Shown here in pieces: positions 24,611-34,596 of a stretch of 64,000 nucleotides of DNA. This DNA comes from Streptomyces zagrosensis (GTDB lineage Bacteria > Actinomycetota > Actinomycetes > Streptomycetales > Streptomycetaceae). The DNA is taken from assembly GCF_014203645.1 (NCBI RefSeq), contig NZ_JACHJL010000007.1, forward strand, positions 186,001 to 250,000. The letters run 5' to 3'. How positions within the stretch are numbered: the stretch's first letter is position 1; the number at the start of each line of letters is the position of its first letter. The translations under genes and the position numbers were made by a program. The notes below the pieces were generated by a model. The model did no database searches, had not been told where the DNA came from, and saw nothing but the letters and a program-made list of their open reading frames with translations.

Positions 24611-26347
24611 TCAGCGCGGGTGCCGCCGCCAGCGAGCGCCCTGGTGGAAGCCAGCAGACCCAACAGACCGGAACAGCGCCGTTGCCCGGGTGCGGCGGGC
24701 ACGGGGGTGAGAGGAATGCGCGCCGCGGATCGAATCACCGGGGTCGCAGGCGCCGGAGCGTACGTAATGTCCGGGGGCGAGGGCACCGGCCGGGTATCGG
24801 GAGTTGCCCAGCGGGCGGCTACGGACGCGCGGGCCCGAGCGGTGTTCGAGCCACCGCGACCACGCTTCCCACCAGGATTCCTGCTGGGAGACGGAGTTGG
24901 CCGACCAGTCCCGGGGACTCGCGGGGAGTGTGCCCGTGCTGGTGCGGTAGGACGCTTGAGGGCGCGGTGGGTTGATGATGCTTCCTACATGTCCCGAGGG
25001 CACGAGGTGGAATGAGACATCGCCACCGAGCAGACGTGCGCTTTTGTACACCGTTTCCCAAGGAATGATGTGGTCGCGCAAGCCGGCTACCACGAAGGCG
25101 TCCTGGGTGACAGCGGAGAGCGCAATGGCACGCTCCATGATGCGAAGCTGGCCGCGGGCCAAGGTGTTGTCCGCTGCGATGCGCATGGTCTGGTCGAAAA
25201 GGACGCTGGGCACGTCTATCGCGTCCTCACTCCACGCCCATATGTCGAACGGTTGTGGCCGCTGTCCCATCAACCAACCGGCCACAAGGGGCTGCCAAAC
25301 GGTTTCCCTGGAGCGCAGCAAGTCGAAGAGCAGGCTGATTCTGGTGCCGTCAACGAGACCGTTTTTGTTCGTAAGCATGCGGGTCAGCAAACGCACCTCG
25401 GCGTCCGGCGATTTCTCGTTTCCGTCGGGGCCTGTGTAGTCCAAGGCGGACATCAGCAGGGTCAGCGACGCCACTCCTGCCTCTTTTTCCGCTGCCAGCC
25501 AGGCGGCTGTGGATGCCGCAAACATTCCCCCGGCACACACCCCCACCAGATGTGCCTGCGATGAGCCGGTGATATCCAGTACGACATCCAAGGCACGCAG
25601 TGGAGCGTGCAGTAGGTACTCGTCCAGTCCCAAGGTGGTTTGACCAGGGTCGGGGTCGCGGAGGCTGATGGCGAATACCGTGTAGCCCTCGCGAACCGCC
25701 CATTCGGCGAGGCTTCGGCCGGGGGCCAGGTCGTATATGTAGAACTTGTTGACCCAGGCGGGAACGAGTAGCAGTGGTATCTGGTGTACCTGGGCGGTCT
25801 GGGCCTCGTACTGAATCACTTCGATCAGCTCGTTGCGGAACACGACCCGCCCTGGCGTGGCGGCCAGGTCCTCGCCCAGGTGATAGGTGCCGGGCGGCAT
25901 CTTCGCGGGACGTCCCCGGCGGTACGCCAGGTCATGTAGAAGGTTGCCTGATCCGCGAATGAGGCTCGCGCCGCGTGAGGTTGCGGCGCGGCGCAGCGCG
26001 GCGGGGTTTCCCGGGAGGAAGTTCACGGGGGCCAGGGCTTCGGTCAGGACCTGGGCGAAGAACTGCACTTGCTGGCGACGGCGCGCTGGCAGATACGGCG
26101 TCTCCGCCACGGCCAGCGTCAGCTCGCGCCACGTCAGGTAGTGCTGAAGCAGACGCCGGTAGCCCGAATCAGAGTGCCAGGCCGGGTCGGTGAAGCGTTG
26201 GTCCGCAGGATCTGGAGTGCGCTCGTCTTCCAGGGACAGCATGCGCAACCAGGCCCAGCGGGAACGCAACATTGTGGTTCGCCCGTCCCTGGACATTGGG
26301 GGACGATCTTCGTCGTCATAGGCGTAAGGCAGGCTGCCGAAAGTCAC
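24611..26347 (-). CDS. phaC: poly(3-hydroxyalkanoate) synthase (class I-like)
   Basis: A 578-residue PhaC. The N-terminal region carries LLHDLAYRRGRPAKMPPGTYHLGED-type sequence, followed by VPAWVNKFYIYDLAPGRSLA and FAISLRDPD. The lipase-like box GVCAGG has the catalytic Cys near residue 271. The catalytic Asp is in VAGLRDHIIPW and the His in PSGHVGSIINPP. The enzyme polymerises (R)-3-hydroxyacyl-CoA into storage polyester on granules. The C-terminus runs about 50 residues past the usual YVRS end. The GTG at 26345-26347 follows AAGGAG. No phaA, phaB or phasin gene is nearby; the divergent acyl-CoA ligase could supply monomers. Confidence 0.88.
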   Translation of the reverse strand: MTFGSLPYAYDDEDRPPMSRDGRTTMLRSRWAWLRMLSLEDERTPDPADQRFTDPAWHSDSGYRRLLQHYLTWRELTLAVAETPYLPARRRQQVQFFAQVLTEALAPVNFLPGNPAALRRAATSRGASLIRGSGNLLHDLAYRRGRPAKMPPGTYHLGEDLAATPGRVVFRNELIEVIQYEAQTAQVHQIPLLLVPAWVNKFYIYDLAPGRSLAEWAVREGYTVFAISLRDPDPGQTTLGLDEYLLHAPLRALDVVLDITGSSQAHLVGVCAGGMFAASTAAWLAAEKEAGVASLTLLMSALDYTGPDGNEKSPDAEVRLLTRMLTNKNGLVDGTRISLLFDLLRSRETVWQPLVAGWLMGQRPQPFDIWAWSEDAIDVPSVLFDQTMRIAADNTLARGQLRIMERAIALSAVTQDAFVVAGLRDHIIPWETVYKSARLLGGDVSFHLVPSGHVGSIINPPRPQASYRTSTGTLPASPRDWSANSVSQQESWWEAWSRWLEHRSGPRVRSRPLGNSRYPAGALAPGHYVRSGACDPGDSIRGAHSSHPRARRTRATALFRSVGSAGFHQGARWRRHPR

Positions 26348-26950
26348 CGGTCCGTCTCCTTGTCCGGGTCGGCAGGTGCACCGACGCTCGTTGTCCTGGC
26401 CCGAAGAGCTCGGCCCGGCTGTGGCTGCGTGGCGAGCCTGCTGCCAGCGGGCTGAGTATCCGGCGACGTTGTTTCCTGGGTACGGAACATAGGGCTGCAC
26501 GCGAAACGTCGGTAGGCGCGTTTGTTGTCCGCGGCAATGTCCCGCACATACGGGTGTCATTCGGTGCGCGACGGTGGTGCGGCAGGAGGCCAAGCATGCC
26601 TCCGCGCCACCAATGCAATGACAGGCTCATATCTCACGTGGCGGCCTCAGCCCGGGGCCCCGACCATTTATTGGCTTCTGCCTTCCCGCCTACCGTTTCC
26701 TTGCACTCTTTCGTTCGGCTGCTGTCGCGGGAAGTCAGGGATCATCGCCGGCTGTCGGGGTGCGAAACGGCACGTGTGGAGCCTGGCTCTGTGCGATGGG
26801 CAGGAACAACGCCATTGCGGCCGGCAGCCACGCAAGACCGCGGCGAAGGGCGACAGCCGAAGCAGCGTGGGAATACGTTCCTGCCAACGGATTCCCACCG
26901 CTCCAGACGACCCGGCCACCTGGCAAAGAGACCCCTATCGGAGGACCGCT
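26348..26950. other. 603-bp divergent promoter region between phaC and the acyl-CoA ligase
   Basis: No gene was recognised. The stretch 26640-26730 is less GC-rich than its surroundings and is a likely promoter area for one or both divergent genes. Confidence 0.4.
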
Positions 26951-28684
26951 ATGCGCAGCACGATGCCGGACGCCCCGCTCACCATCGCCCGCATCCTGCG
27001 GTACGGCTCCACGGTCCACGGCACCTCCACCGTGGGCACGTGGAACGGCGAGAGGTTCGATTCCAGGAGTTACGCCGAGGTGGGTGAGCGTGCCGCCCGC
27101 CTGGCCTACGCGCTCCGTGATCGGCTCGACGTAAGCCCTGGCACTCGACCGGAAAGCGGACAGAGCGTCATCGGCACCCTCATGTGGAACAACGCCCGCC
27201 ATCTGGAGCTGTTCCTCGCGGTGCCCGCGATGGGAGCCGTCCTGCACACTCTCAACCCACGCATGACAGCGCAGCAGTTGACCCACACCATCGAACATGC
27301 TGGTGACCGTGTACTCATCGTGGACGCCACCTTGATGCGGCCACTCGCGCCCTTGCTGTCTCGGCTATCGCGCACCGTGCGGCACATTGTCGTCGCCGGC
27401 CCCGGCGATCGTGCCGCGCTGGCCGCATTCGCCGGTGAAGTGCACGACTACGAGGAGTTGATCGCCGACCGCGGCATCGACTACCCGTGGGAGGAAGAGC
27501 TCGACGAACGCACCGCCGCAGCGATCTGCTACACCTCTGGCACCACCGGAGACCCCAAAGGCGTGGTCTACAGCCATCGATCGATGTACCTCCACTGCTT
27601 CCAGGTGGTGGCGCCAAGCCACTACGACATCAACTCGCGCGACGTCCTGTTTCCCATCGCCCCCATGTTCCACGTGAACGGCTGGAGCATTCCGCACGCC
27701 GCCTTCTTCACCGGCGCCGACCTCCTGCTGGCCGACCGGCATTCCCGGGCCACTTCGCTCGCCCGCATGATCGAGCAGGGGCGACCGACCTTCAGCGCCG
27801 CCGTCCCAACCGTCTGGACCTCCCTTTTGGAGGAACTCGACACTCACCACTACGACACCGAAAGCCTGCGTCGGGTGTTCGTGGGCGGGTCCGCCTGCCC
27901 ACCCGCTCTCATGGCCGCTTACCGCGACCGGCACTCCATCGATTTCCTGCATGGCTGGGGCATGACCGAAACCTTGGGGGCGGTGAGCGCGGCGCTTCCT
28001 CCCGCGAAGATGGGCGCGGACGAGGAATGGACGTACCGGATCAGCCAGGGGCGGTTCCCGACGTCCGTCCGGTTCCGGCTCGTCGACGCACACGGTGCCG
28101 TCAGGCCGCACGACGGCAGGGCCACTGGTGAGCTCCAACTCCGCGGTCCTGACGTCACCGAGGTCTACCACGGCGGCGTAGGCGCCCCTCCGATACGACC
28201 GCAGGAGAACTTCACCCCCGACGGCTGGCTGCGGACCGGGGACGTCGGCCGGATAACTCCGGACGGATTCCTGACTCTCACTGACCGCGTCAAGGACGTC
28301 ATCAAGTCCGGTGGCGAGGCGATCTCCAGTGCAGCACTGGAGAACGCTCTGATGGAGCACCCTGCGCTCACCGAGGTCGCCGTCGTAGCGGTGCCGGACG
28401 ACCGTTGGGGCGAACGGCCGTTGGCAGCCGTATCCGTGCGCCGAGGCCGTGCTATCGACCTGGAGGAGGTACTCGACTTCCTGGTTCAGCACATCGACGC
28501 GTGGATGGCTCCGGAGCGTTGGACGATCATGCCAGCGATACCGAAGACCTCGGTGGGCAAGCACGACAAACGACGTATCCAGCTTCAGTACGCGCAAGGC
28601 CAACTCGACGTCGTACACCTCGGCAGGCGATCCGGGGGCACGCCCTCCACCAGGCCGCCCGGGAGCGCGGAAAGTGAGGCGTGA
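26951..28684 (+). CDS. fatty acyl-CoA ligase (AMP-forming)
   Basis: A 577-residue ANL-superfamily adenylating enzyme. Motifs in order: MWNNARHLELFLAVPAMGAV, the P-loop YTSGTTGDPKGVVYSH (A3), FHVNGW (A4), GWGMTE (A5), WLRTGDVG (A7) and PKTSVGKHDKR with the catalytic Lys (A10). It activates a medium- or long-chain carboxylic acid to its AMP ester, then to the CoA thioester. GGAGGACC precedes the ATG at 26951. Divergent placement from phaC suggests that it provides acyl-CoA to the same pathway. The substrate cannot be read from the sequence. Confidence 0.9.
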   Translation: MRSTMPDAPLTIARILRYGSTVHGTSTVGTWNGERFDSRSYAEVGERAARLAYALRDRLDVSPGTRPESGQSVIGTLMWNNARHLELFLAVPAMGAVLHTLNPRMTAQQLTHTIEHAGDRVLIVDATLMRPLAPLLSRLSRTVRHIVVAGPGDRAALAAFAGEVHDYEELIADRGIDYPWEEELDERTAAAICYTSGTTGDPKGVVYSHRSMYLHCFQVVAPSHYDINSRDVLFPIAPMFHVNGWSIPHAAFFTGADLLLADRHSRATSLARMIEQGRPTFSAAVPTVWTSLLEELDTHHYDTESLRRVFVGGSACPPALMAAYRDRHSIDFLHGWGMTETLGAVSAALPPAKMGADEEWTYRISQGRFPTSVRFRLVDAHGAVRPHDGRATGELQLRGPDVTEVYHGGVGAPPIRPQENFTPDGWLRTGDVGRITPDGFLTLTDRVKDVIKSGGEAISSAALENALMEHPALTEVAVVAVPDDRWGERPLAAVSVRRGRAIDLEEVLDFLVQHIDAWMAPERWTIMPAIPKTSVGKHDKRRIQLQYAQGQLDVVHLGRRSGGTPSTRPPGSAESEA

Positions 28685-28743
28685 AGCCGCTCCGACCTCA
28701 CGCGGCCCGGTACGGGGCACAACCCTGGCCGCGCCTGTGATCC

Positions 28744-29085
28744 CTACCGCGAGATCGCGGAGTCGATGACCGCGGCCACCCACTCCCGGTCGCCATCTAG
28801 GCCGCCGTCCACCAGCACCGCCTGACGCATCTCCTCCCACAGCCCCGCCGCTGTCCACGCGGTGAAGCGACGGTGCGCTGTCGCCGGTGAGACCGCGAAC
28901 GTCGGCGGCAAGCGACGCCAAGCGCACTCGCTGGTCAGCACGAACACCACGGCGGTGAAGACGTCGCGGCTGTCAAGCGGCGTGGTGCCGCCGCCTTGCC
29001 GCCGCGGGGCGAACTCGGGGATCAGCGGCTCGGCCAACGCCCAGAAGCGATCGGTCACCAGACGCCGTGAAAGAAGCTCTCCCAT
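28744..29085 (-). mobile_element. IS5-family transposase remnant (N-terminal part only)
   Basis: The minus-strand frame of 113 residues opens with RRLVTDRFWALAEPLIPEF, then TAVVFVLTSECAWRRLPPTF and SPATAHRRFTAWTAAGLWEE. This is the N-terminal domain of Streptomyces IS5-group transposases (~270 residues, often split by frameshift). After residue ~85 the frame diverges and stops at 28744. The DDE catalytic part (DAASVRAKKGG, HADKGY) is missing. No matching terminal inverted repeats were found by eye. It marks a past insertion between the acyl-CoA ligase and the keto acid decarboxylase. Confidence 0.8.
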
Positions 29086-29412
29086 GTCCAACCAGCATGG
29101 CACTCGGCTCGCAATTCGCAGCCCCGCGGGCCATCTCATGTGGCGACACAGGTCCGCCGTGACGGCGCGCGGGCGCCCGCTCCCGAGCGGACCACCGTGG
29201 CCAGCGTCGAGTTCCCAAGACGTGGTGGAAGGCACCAACTTCACCGAGCCCGGAGCCGCCGTCGCACTCCGGCAGCGGCACGGCCGCAGCCGCATCCGTG
29301 CCAACGGCCGCTGCTTCCCCTGGGGCCGCATCAGCCTCAAGCGGTTGGTAGCGGGCCACCCACCCATGGCGCGGCGTATGGCGCGACCATCCATCCGAAG
29401 GAAGAAGGACAC
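29086..29412. other. 327-bp gap upstream of the keto acid decarboxylase
   Basis: It lies between the IS remnant and the decarboxylase. No gene was recognised. It may contain displaced flank of the IS insertion and the decarboxylase promoter. Confidence 0.35.
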
Positions 29413-31161
29413 ATGACACCCCGCCCGTCCAAAACCCACAAGACAGTCATGGATCACCTTCTGGATCGTCTGCACACCGTGGGCGTCAACCACTTGTTCG
29501 GCGTGGCTGGCGATTACAACCTTGCGGTCCTCGATCGTGTGCTCGATCACCGCGACGTGCGGTGGATCGGCACCGCGAGCGAACTCGGCGCCGCCTACGC
29601 CGCCGATGGCTACGGGCGCGTCCGGGGCTTCGGAGCGCTCCTCACCACGTTCGGTGTGGGGGAGCTGAGCGCGATCAACGGTGTCGCCGGCAGCTACGCC
29701 GAACGCGTTCCGCTGCTGCACATTGCTGTCGGCCCCACTCAGGCCACCGAGCACGCTGGGTCCGCGGTCCACCACAGCACGGGAGACGGGGACTTCGACC
29801 GCTTCGCGCGTGCGCACCGCCAGGTGGTCTGCGCCGACGCTGTCCTTCGCCCCAGCAACGCGATGGCCGAGATCGACCGGGTGCTGACCGCCTGCCTGCG
29901 TGAGAGCCGACCCGGATACCTCCGGTTGCCTCGCGATGTCGCACTGGGCGCTGCCCCGCCGCATCAGCCACTGGCCCTACCTCGCGGGCATGCCGCCGAT
30001 GCCAACAGCCTCAAGGCCTTCCGCGTCGCGGCCAGTGCCCGACTCGCCGCCGCGGGCACGGTCGCGGTCCTGGCCGACTTCCTGGTGGACCGATTCAAGG
30101 CCCGCGCCGAACTGGCCGAGTTGTTGGCCGCCGGGTCCTTTCCGCACGCTGTCCTGGCAACGGGGAAAACGGTCGTGGACGAGAGCGCTCCCGGCTTCCT
30201 TGGCTTGTACGCGGGCGCCATGAGCGAGAAGCGGGTGCGTACCGCCATCGACAAGGCCGACCTGCTCATCCGCGCCGGAGTGCTGCTCACTGACATGACG
30301 ACCGGCAAGTTCACGCACCGCTTCGATCCCGAGGTCGGCATTGACCTGGGGCCCACGGCCGCGACGGTGGACGGGACGACCTTTCCGAACGTGCCGCTGG
30401 CTGCCGCGCTGACCACACTGACGGACATCGTCAAGGGTCGGCGCGTGGTGAAGGTTCGCGGCACCGCGAGTACCGGTCACCGGGAGCCAGCCACGTCGGC
30501 GAAGCGGGCTCACATGCCCCTGCCCGGGCACGGTGCGCGTCGGTGCCGGCCCACACTGCGCTCGTTGCGCCCGCTCACCCAGGCGTATCTGTGGGATGCG
30601 GTAGGCGCTGCCATTCGGCCCGGCTACACGGTCGTCACCGACGAAGGCACCTCCCTCTACGGCGTGGTAGACCAGCGTTTCCCCAGCGGGGCACGGTTCA
30701 TCGCACAGCCCCTGTGGGCCTCCATTGGCTACGGCCTACCCGCGCTGTTGGGAGCGCAGCTCGCTGACTCCTCTCGGCGCGGCATGTTGATCATCGGCGA
30801 TGGCGCCGCCCAGCTCACTGTGCAGGACCTGGGCACCATAGGCCGTTACCGTCTCAAGCCCATCGTGGTGCTGGTCAACAACCACGGTTACACCATCGAG
30901 CGGATTACCCACGGTCTTCGCGCTGAGTACAACGACGTCGCCCGTTGGCGCTGGACCAGGATACCGACCGCCCTCGGGGTGCCCAGGCCCCTGGTGCTGA
31001 CCGCCCGTTCGCAGGCGGCCTTGGACCGAGCCCTCGCCCGAGCTGCCACGGAGACTGACCGATTGGTCCTGGTGGAAGCGTTCACCGGCACGTACGACGT
31101 TCCCGCTACGTTCAAGCGCCTCGCCGTGACCAGGCCCGACAAGGCCCGATGGGTCGCCTGA
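29413..31161 (+). CDS. thiamine-diphosphate-dependent 2-keto acid decarboxylase (indolepyruvate/phenylpyruvate/pyruvate type)
   Basis: A 582-residue ThDP enzyme. Visible features are HLFGVAGDYNLAVLD, the activating Glu in TASELGAAYAADGYGR, the HH pair in AVHHSTGDGDFDRF, and IIGDGAAQLTVQDLGTIG with NNHGYTIERITHG for ThDP-Mg binding. These match the IpdC/KdcA/PDC group, which converts aromatic, branched or simple 2-keto acids to aldehydes. ATG at 29413 follows GAAGGAAGAAGG. The canonical NEL of the N-terminal motif reads SEL. With Vdh nearby, a route from valine via 2-oxoisovalerate to isobutyraldehyde is possible, but is inference. Confidence 0.9.
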   Translation: MTPRPSKTHKTVMDHLLDRLHTVGVNHLFGVAGDYNLAVLDRVLDHRDVRWIGTASELGAAYAADGYGRVRGFGALLTTFGVGELSAINGVAGSYAERVPLLHIAVGPTQATEHAGSAVHHSTGDGDFDRFARAHRQVVCADAVLRPSNAMAEIDRVLTACLRESRPGYLRLPRDVALGAAPPHQPLALPRGHAADANSLKAFRVAASARLAAAGTVAVLADFLVDRFKARAELAELLAAGSFPHAVLATGKTVVDESAPGFLGLYAGAMSEKRVRTAIDKADLLIRAGVLLTDMTTGKFTHRFDPEVGIDLGPTAATVDGTTFPNVPLAAALTTLTDIVKGRRVVKVRGTASTGHREPATSAKRAHMPLPGHGARRCRPTLRSLRPLTQAYLWDAVGAAIRPGYTVVTDEGTSLYGVVDQRFPSGARFIAQPLWASIGYGLPALLGAQLADSSRRGMLIIGDGAAQLTVQDLGTIGRYRLKPIVVLVNNHGYTIERITHGLRAEYNDVARWRWTRIPTALGVPRPLVLTARSQAALDRALARAATETDRLVLVEAFTGTYDVPATFKRLAVTRPDKARWVA

Positions 31162-31512
31162 CGGAGCCCGTGCCACCGAGCGCAGCGTGCCAACGTGCAC
31201 CTGCCGATGGCGGCATGCGCCTCCCAGCCGACCCCGTAGGAGGTGGGGTGTTCACCGGGAGGAGCGGCAGCGGCCTGCCCCGACCGGACGGCTGGTCGGG
31301 GCGAGCCGTGTTCCACCTCCACACTCCTCGCGCTTGGCCGGGGGCGGACTGGGGCAGAGGGGCCGCGGCCACCACGGTGAACGCGGACGCTACAGCCCTG
31401 GCCGAGTGCACGATGCTCCGCCTTTCGGTCAGCGAACCGCTTCGCGGTCGCCCGATGCGGCTCGGACGACGTGGGCGGGGCACGACCTGGCCGACACGCA
31501 TGGGAGGTGATG
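31162..31512. other. 351-bp gap between convergent decarboxylase and regulator genes
   Basis: No gene, repeat or clear hairpin was recognised. Confidence 0.35.
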
Positions 31513-32883
31513 TCAGTCATCGTCTGCTGTATGGAGTGCGCCGGCTTCCTCATGATGCCCCAGTGCCTCCAGACGGCTGCGAAATTCTTCGAGCTCGCTG
31601 GCACACTGCGCGGAACGTAGCCCACTGATCACCTGCACGGCCTGCGACGCGGTGGCACAGCTCTGTTCCACCTCCCCGAGTCGCAGTTCCGCCGATGCCA
31701 AAAGCAGCAGCCGCAGTGCTCGGCGCCGTACTCGACCCGGTGAACAGCCTTGTACTGCTTCCCGCGCCCATTGGGCAGCAGCCTCGGGCCGGTCCAAAAC
31801 CTCGCAGCAGCGAGCCAGCTCCTCCGCCAGGTAAGCCCGGTCCACATGGGCGATGCGGTCCGGGTGCTCGTCGGGGCTGTCGCGCTCCAGCGCCTCGAAC
31901 GCTTGCTCAGCAGCTTTTTCGTAAGAGCGCGCGTCACCCAGGAGGGCCTGACCGCGTGCTTCGGCCGCGTGGATGACCACGCGAGCCGTTGGACTGCTGC
32001 CTGCTCGCCCTGCTCCTTCCCGTGCCACCTTGGCGAGTTGGACGGTCTCACTCGGATTTCCGAGCAAGAGAGCCACATGGCTCATTCCGGACGCCAGCAC
32101 GTAACCACCGAATGCGCGGTCGCCCCCCGCTTGCGCTAGGCGTAGCGCCTGCACGTAGTAACGCTGGGCGAGTCCGAGTCGGCCGGTATCAACGGCCATG
32201 TAGGCGGCGAGCTCCGTCAGTCGTGCGATGGTTGTGAGCAGTTCACGCCCGGTGGCTTCACGGTAGGGGCCGGCGAGAAGCACGGAAACGACGCTGTCGA
32301 GATAACGGACGACGACCGGGCGCATATGACCGCTTCCAAAGCCGTGATCGAGGTCGGCGAACGCGGCAGTAGTCGCTCGCACCGCCGCGACATCCGCAAG
32401 ACCCACCGCGGGGACGCCCTCGACCGCGACACTGCGATCTGGCTCCGCGATCAGCCAGTCACGGCTGGGTTGGACAAGCACGGACGTAGCAAGCCGCTTC
32501 CCGGGCACAGGGCCGGCGTGCTGGATGTCGGCGCGCCACAGCGCGCATGCTTGCCGGACGGCCTCCACCACGGTCGGCTCGAACCGGAGACCCACGGTGG
32601 AGGGCGGGCCAGGACCTGTGCTCATGCCTATCTCATCGATCGTCACGGCACGCCCCAGCTTGCGCTCCAGTGCCTCGGCGATGATGACGGGGGCACGGCC
32701 GCGGGGCTGTTGCCCCCGAAGCCAGCGAGCCACTGACGTCTTGTCATATCGCAGATCGAGTCCATGCTCGGCACCGCAGGTGTTGACCCGACGGGCAAGC
32801 CCCGTACTTGAACACCCTGCCTCTTCCATCACGGCCCGCAGCCGTTCATTGACCTTCCGGTCAGTACGTGGTGGCACGGCCAT
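31513..32883 (-). CDS. Streptomyces-type regulator with N-terminal helix-turn-helix and TPR-like C-terminus
   Basis: A protein of 456 residues. The first ~100 residues carry a helix-turn-helix-like region (RKVNERLRAVMEEAGCSS, TGLARRVNTCG, DKTSVARWLRGQQP). The rest is predicted all-helical with repeats suggestive of TPRs: RLTELAAYMAVDTGRLGLAQ, RYYVQALRLAQAGG, EKAAEQAFEALERD. Many Streptomyces genomes hold families of such proteins (NsdA-like) that affect development and secondary metabolism. The start at 32883 (ATG, AAAGGAGAC upstream) is preferred over one 16 codons earlier. It is divergent from the region to its right and convergent with the decarboxylase, so it may regulate the island. Confidence 0.75.
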   Translation of the reverse strand: MAVPPRTDRKVNERLRAVMEEAGCSSTGLARRVNTCGAEHGLDLRYDKTSVARWLRGQQPRGRAPVIIAEALERKLGRAVTIDEIGMSTGPGPPSTVGLRFEPTVVEAVRQACALWRADIQHAGPVPGKRLATSVLVQPSRDWLIAEPDRSVAVEGVPAVGLADVAAVRATTAAFADLDHGFGSGHMRPVVVRYLDSVVSVLLAGPYREATGRELLTTIARLTELAAYMAVDTGRLGLAQRYYVQALRLAQAGGDRAFGGYVLASGMSHVALLLGNPSETVQLAKVAREGAGRAGSSPTARVVIHAAEARGQALLGDARSYEKAAEQAFEALERDSPDEHPDRIAHVDRAYLAEELARCCEVLDRPEAAAQWAREAVQGCSPGRVRRRALRLLLLASAELRLGEVEQSCATASQAVQVISGLRSAQCASELEEFRSRLEALGHHEEAGALHTADDD

Positions 32884-34596
32884 AGCCTCATGTCTCCTTT
32901 GTAGCCCCCGTTTTGAGGAACCGGAGCTCACCGCCTGGGCGCGGCACGTCCGTCAACGTCCTTAGGCGGAACCGGACGACGTGGCCGGCGGCCGGCGGCC
33001 GGCGGCAGCGGATATGGCTGGATCGGTTTTCGGTTCTGTCGGAAACACGCTTGGCTCGAACAAGCGGGCAGTCATCAGTTCCCATCCTCAGTGCGCGCCG
33101 TGCAACTGCGGGCGTTCCGCCCTCCCCGACTCACCGAAAGCGGTGCGCGTCCTCACTGTTTCCTTGCCTTCCCCGCTCCATGGTCACGCTCTTTCGGACG
33201 CACGCGAAGGTCCGCTATATGCCCGGGCACGCACCCAGTGCGCGGCACCTGGTGAGTGGGCGTGCAAAGTGCAGGTGAGCGCGCGCCTGGGCCACGGCAT
33301 GCCGTGGCCCAGGCCAAGACAAGAGGAACACCGACTTGGTACGCCCAAGGCCCCGGTATCAAAACTCCGGCGGCGGCGCGCCCGGGTGACCGAGTGACCG
33401 AAGGGGCCGCGCTTGGGCGCTCACTACACGGAATGCTACTAACGCACGCGCGCCAACAAGGTGCGGCAGACGCGTCTGCTTCGTCCCAGCCATCCGTCGA
33501 CATTCAGCACTGGTCTGAAAAGTCCCATGACTCGACATTTCGAAATCACCCCGGCAAGCAGAGAAAGGACCAGGTTTTTTTATTGCCTGACGCTGTCGAG
33601 GCATCCATCACTGTCGTGATGGTCAGCGGTCCCTCATTGTTTCTGACGCAGGTCTGCCTCAGACGGCGACAGCGGTGCACGAGGCCGCACGTATGGCTGG
33701 CGATTACTAGGACTAGTGCACGGCACGCTTTCGTTCGAAGCAACGCTGCGTCGAGGGCGCACAGAAGGACGTCGCCTTCTTCGGCGCACATGCCAAGGAA
33801 GTATCGCCCGCGCATGCGCCGCCATTGGGGGCGTGCGCCCGGTGTGAGTAACACGGGGGGCGCGCAGGGCGCGCGCCTGCACGCCCAACCGGTGACCAAC
33901 GGAGCGCTCACCTGCGGAGCAGCGAATCGCAGAGCGTCTCAACCGCCCGCCCCTGTGTGCATGTAACGTGCACCGGCTGGACGAGCTGAGCTCCTACCGC
34001 GGACGTACGCTGCGTGCCGATGGGCACGCGAAGGGATGTGCACGGCCAGTAGGCACCCGGCTCGGCGCATCAGGCGGCCTATGGAAGAAGTTCTGGCAGC
34101 GGTGTGACGACAGAGCCGCGGCGTCGGTGCCTGCCGCGGGCGATTGCGCCCTCCGCCGCGTCTGCGGTCGCGCACCACCGCCGAAATGCGCGACCTGTTC
34201 GGGCGCCGCTGCGTCCGCTCCACCGTACGCATGCCGCAGTACGAGCAGGCGCGCGCACCACCGGGTGAGGCCGCTACTGGGAGCGTCCCGTACGCCTGCC
34301 GCACCCCGATGCGCCCGCCCTACAGTGCTGTTTATTCGCATACCGAGCCTTCGCGTGAAAACGCCCAGGCGCCGCCGTTGGGTACCTTCCGCCTTCGCCG
34401 CGCACGGTGCAGGCGCCACTGCCCTACCTGGCCACTCGCGTGCTTCACCGCCAGGCTTCCGATTCGCTTCACCCGGGCCACTGACCAAGAGCCACGAGGC
34501 CCGGCCGCGAAACACCCCCATCCTCCGCGCAGGCACCACTCGGCCACACAGGCGCGTACTGCGAATTGTTCGGATGGCAAGAGACGGGAGACCAAG
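32884..34596. other. 1.7-kb region without convincing genes
   Basis: Open frames occur on both strands but none shows family motifs or consistent ribosome sites, and the base composition is patchier than in coding parts. It contains GGCCGGC repeats near 32982-33003 and a 30-bp palindrome (listed separately). It could be eroded DNA of the island, or could hold an unrecognised RNA or small genes. Confidence 0.5.
33285..33314. repeat. 30-bp perfect palindrome
   Basis: GCCTGGGCCACGGCA (33285-33299) is followed directly by its exact reverse complement (33300-33314). There is no loop and no T-run, so it differs from a normal terminator. It sits alone in the gene-poor stretch. Confidence 0.9.
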
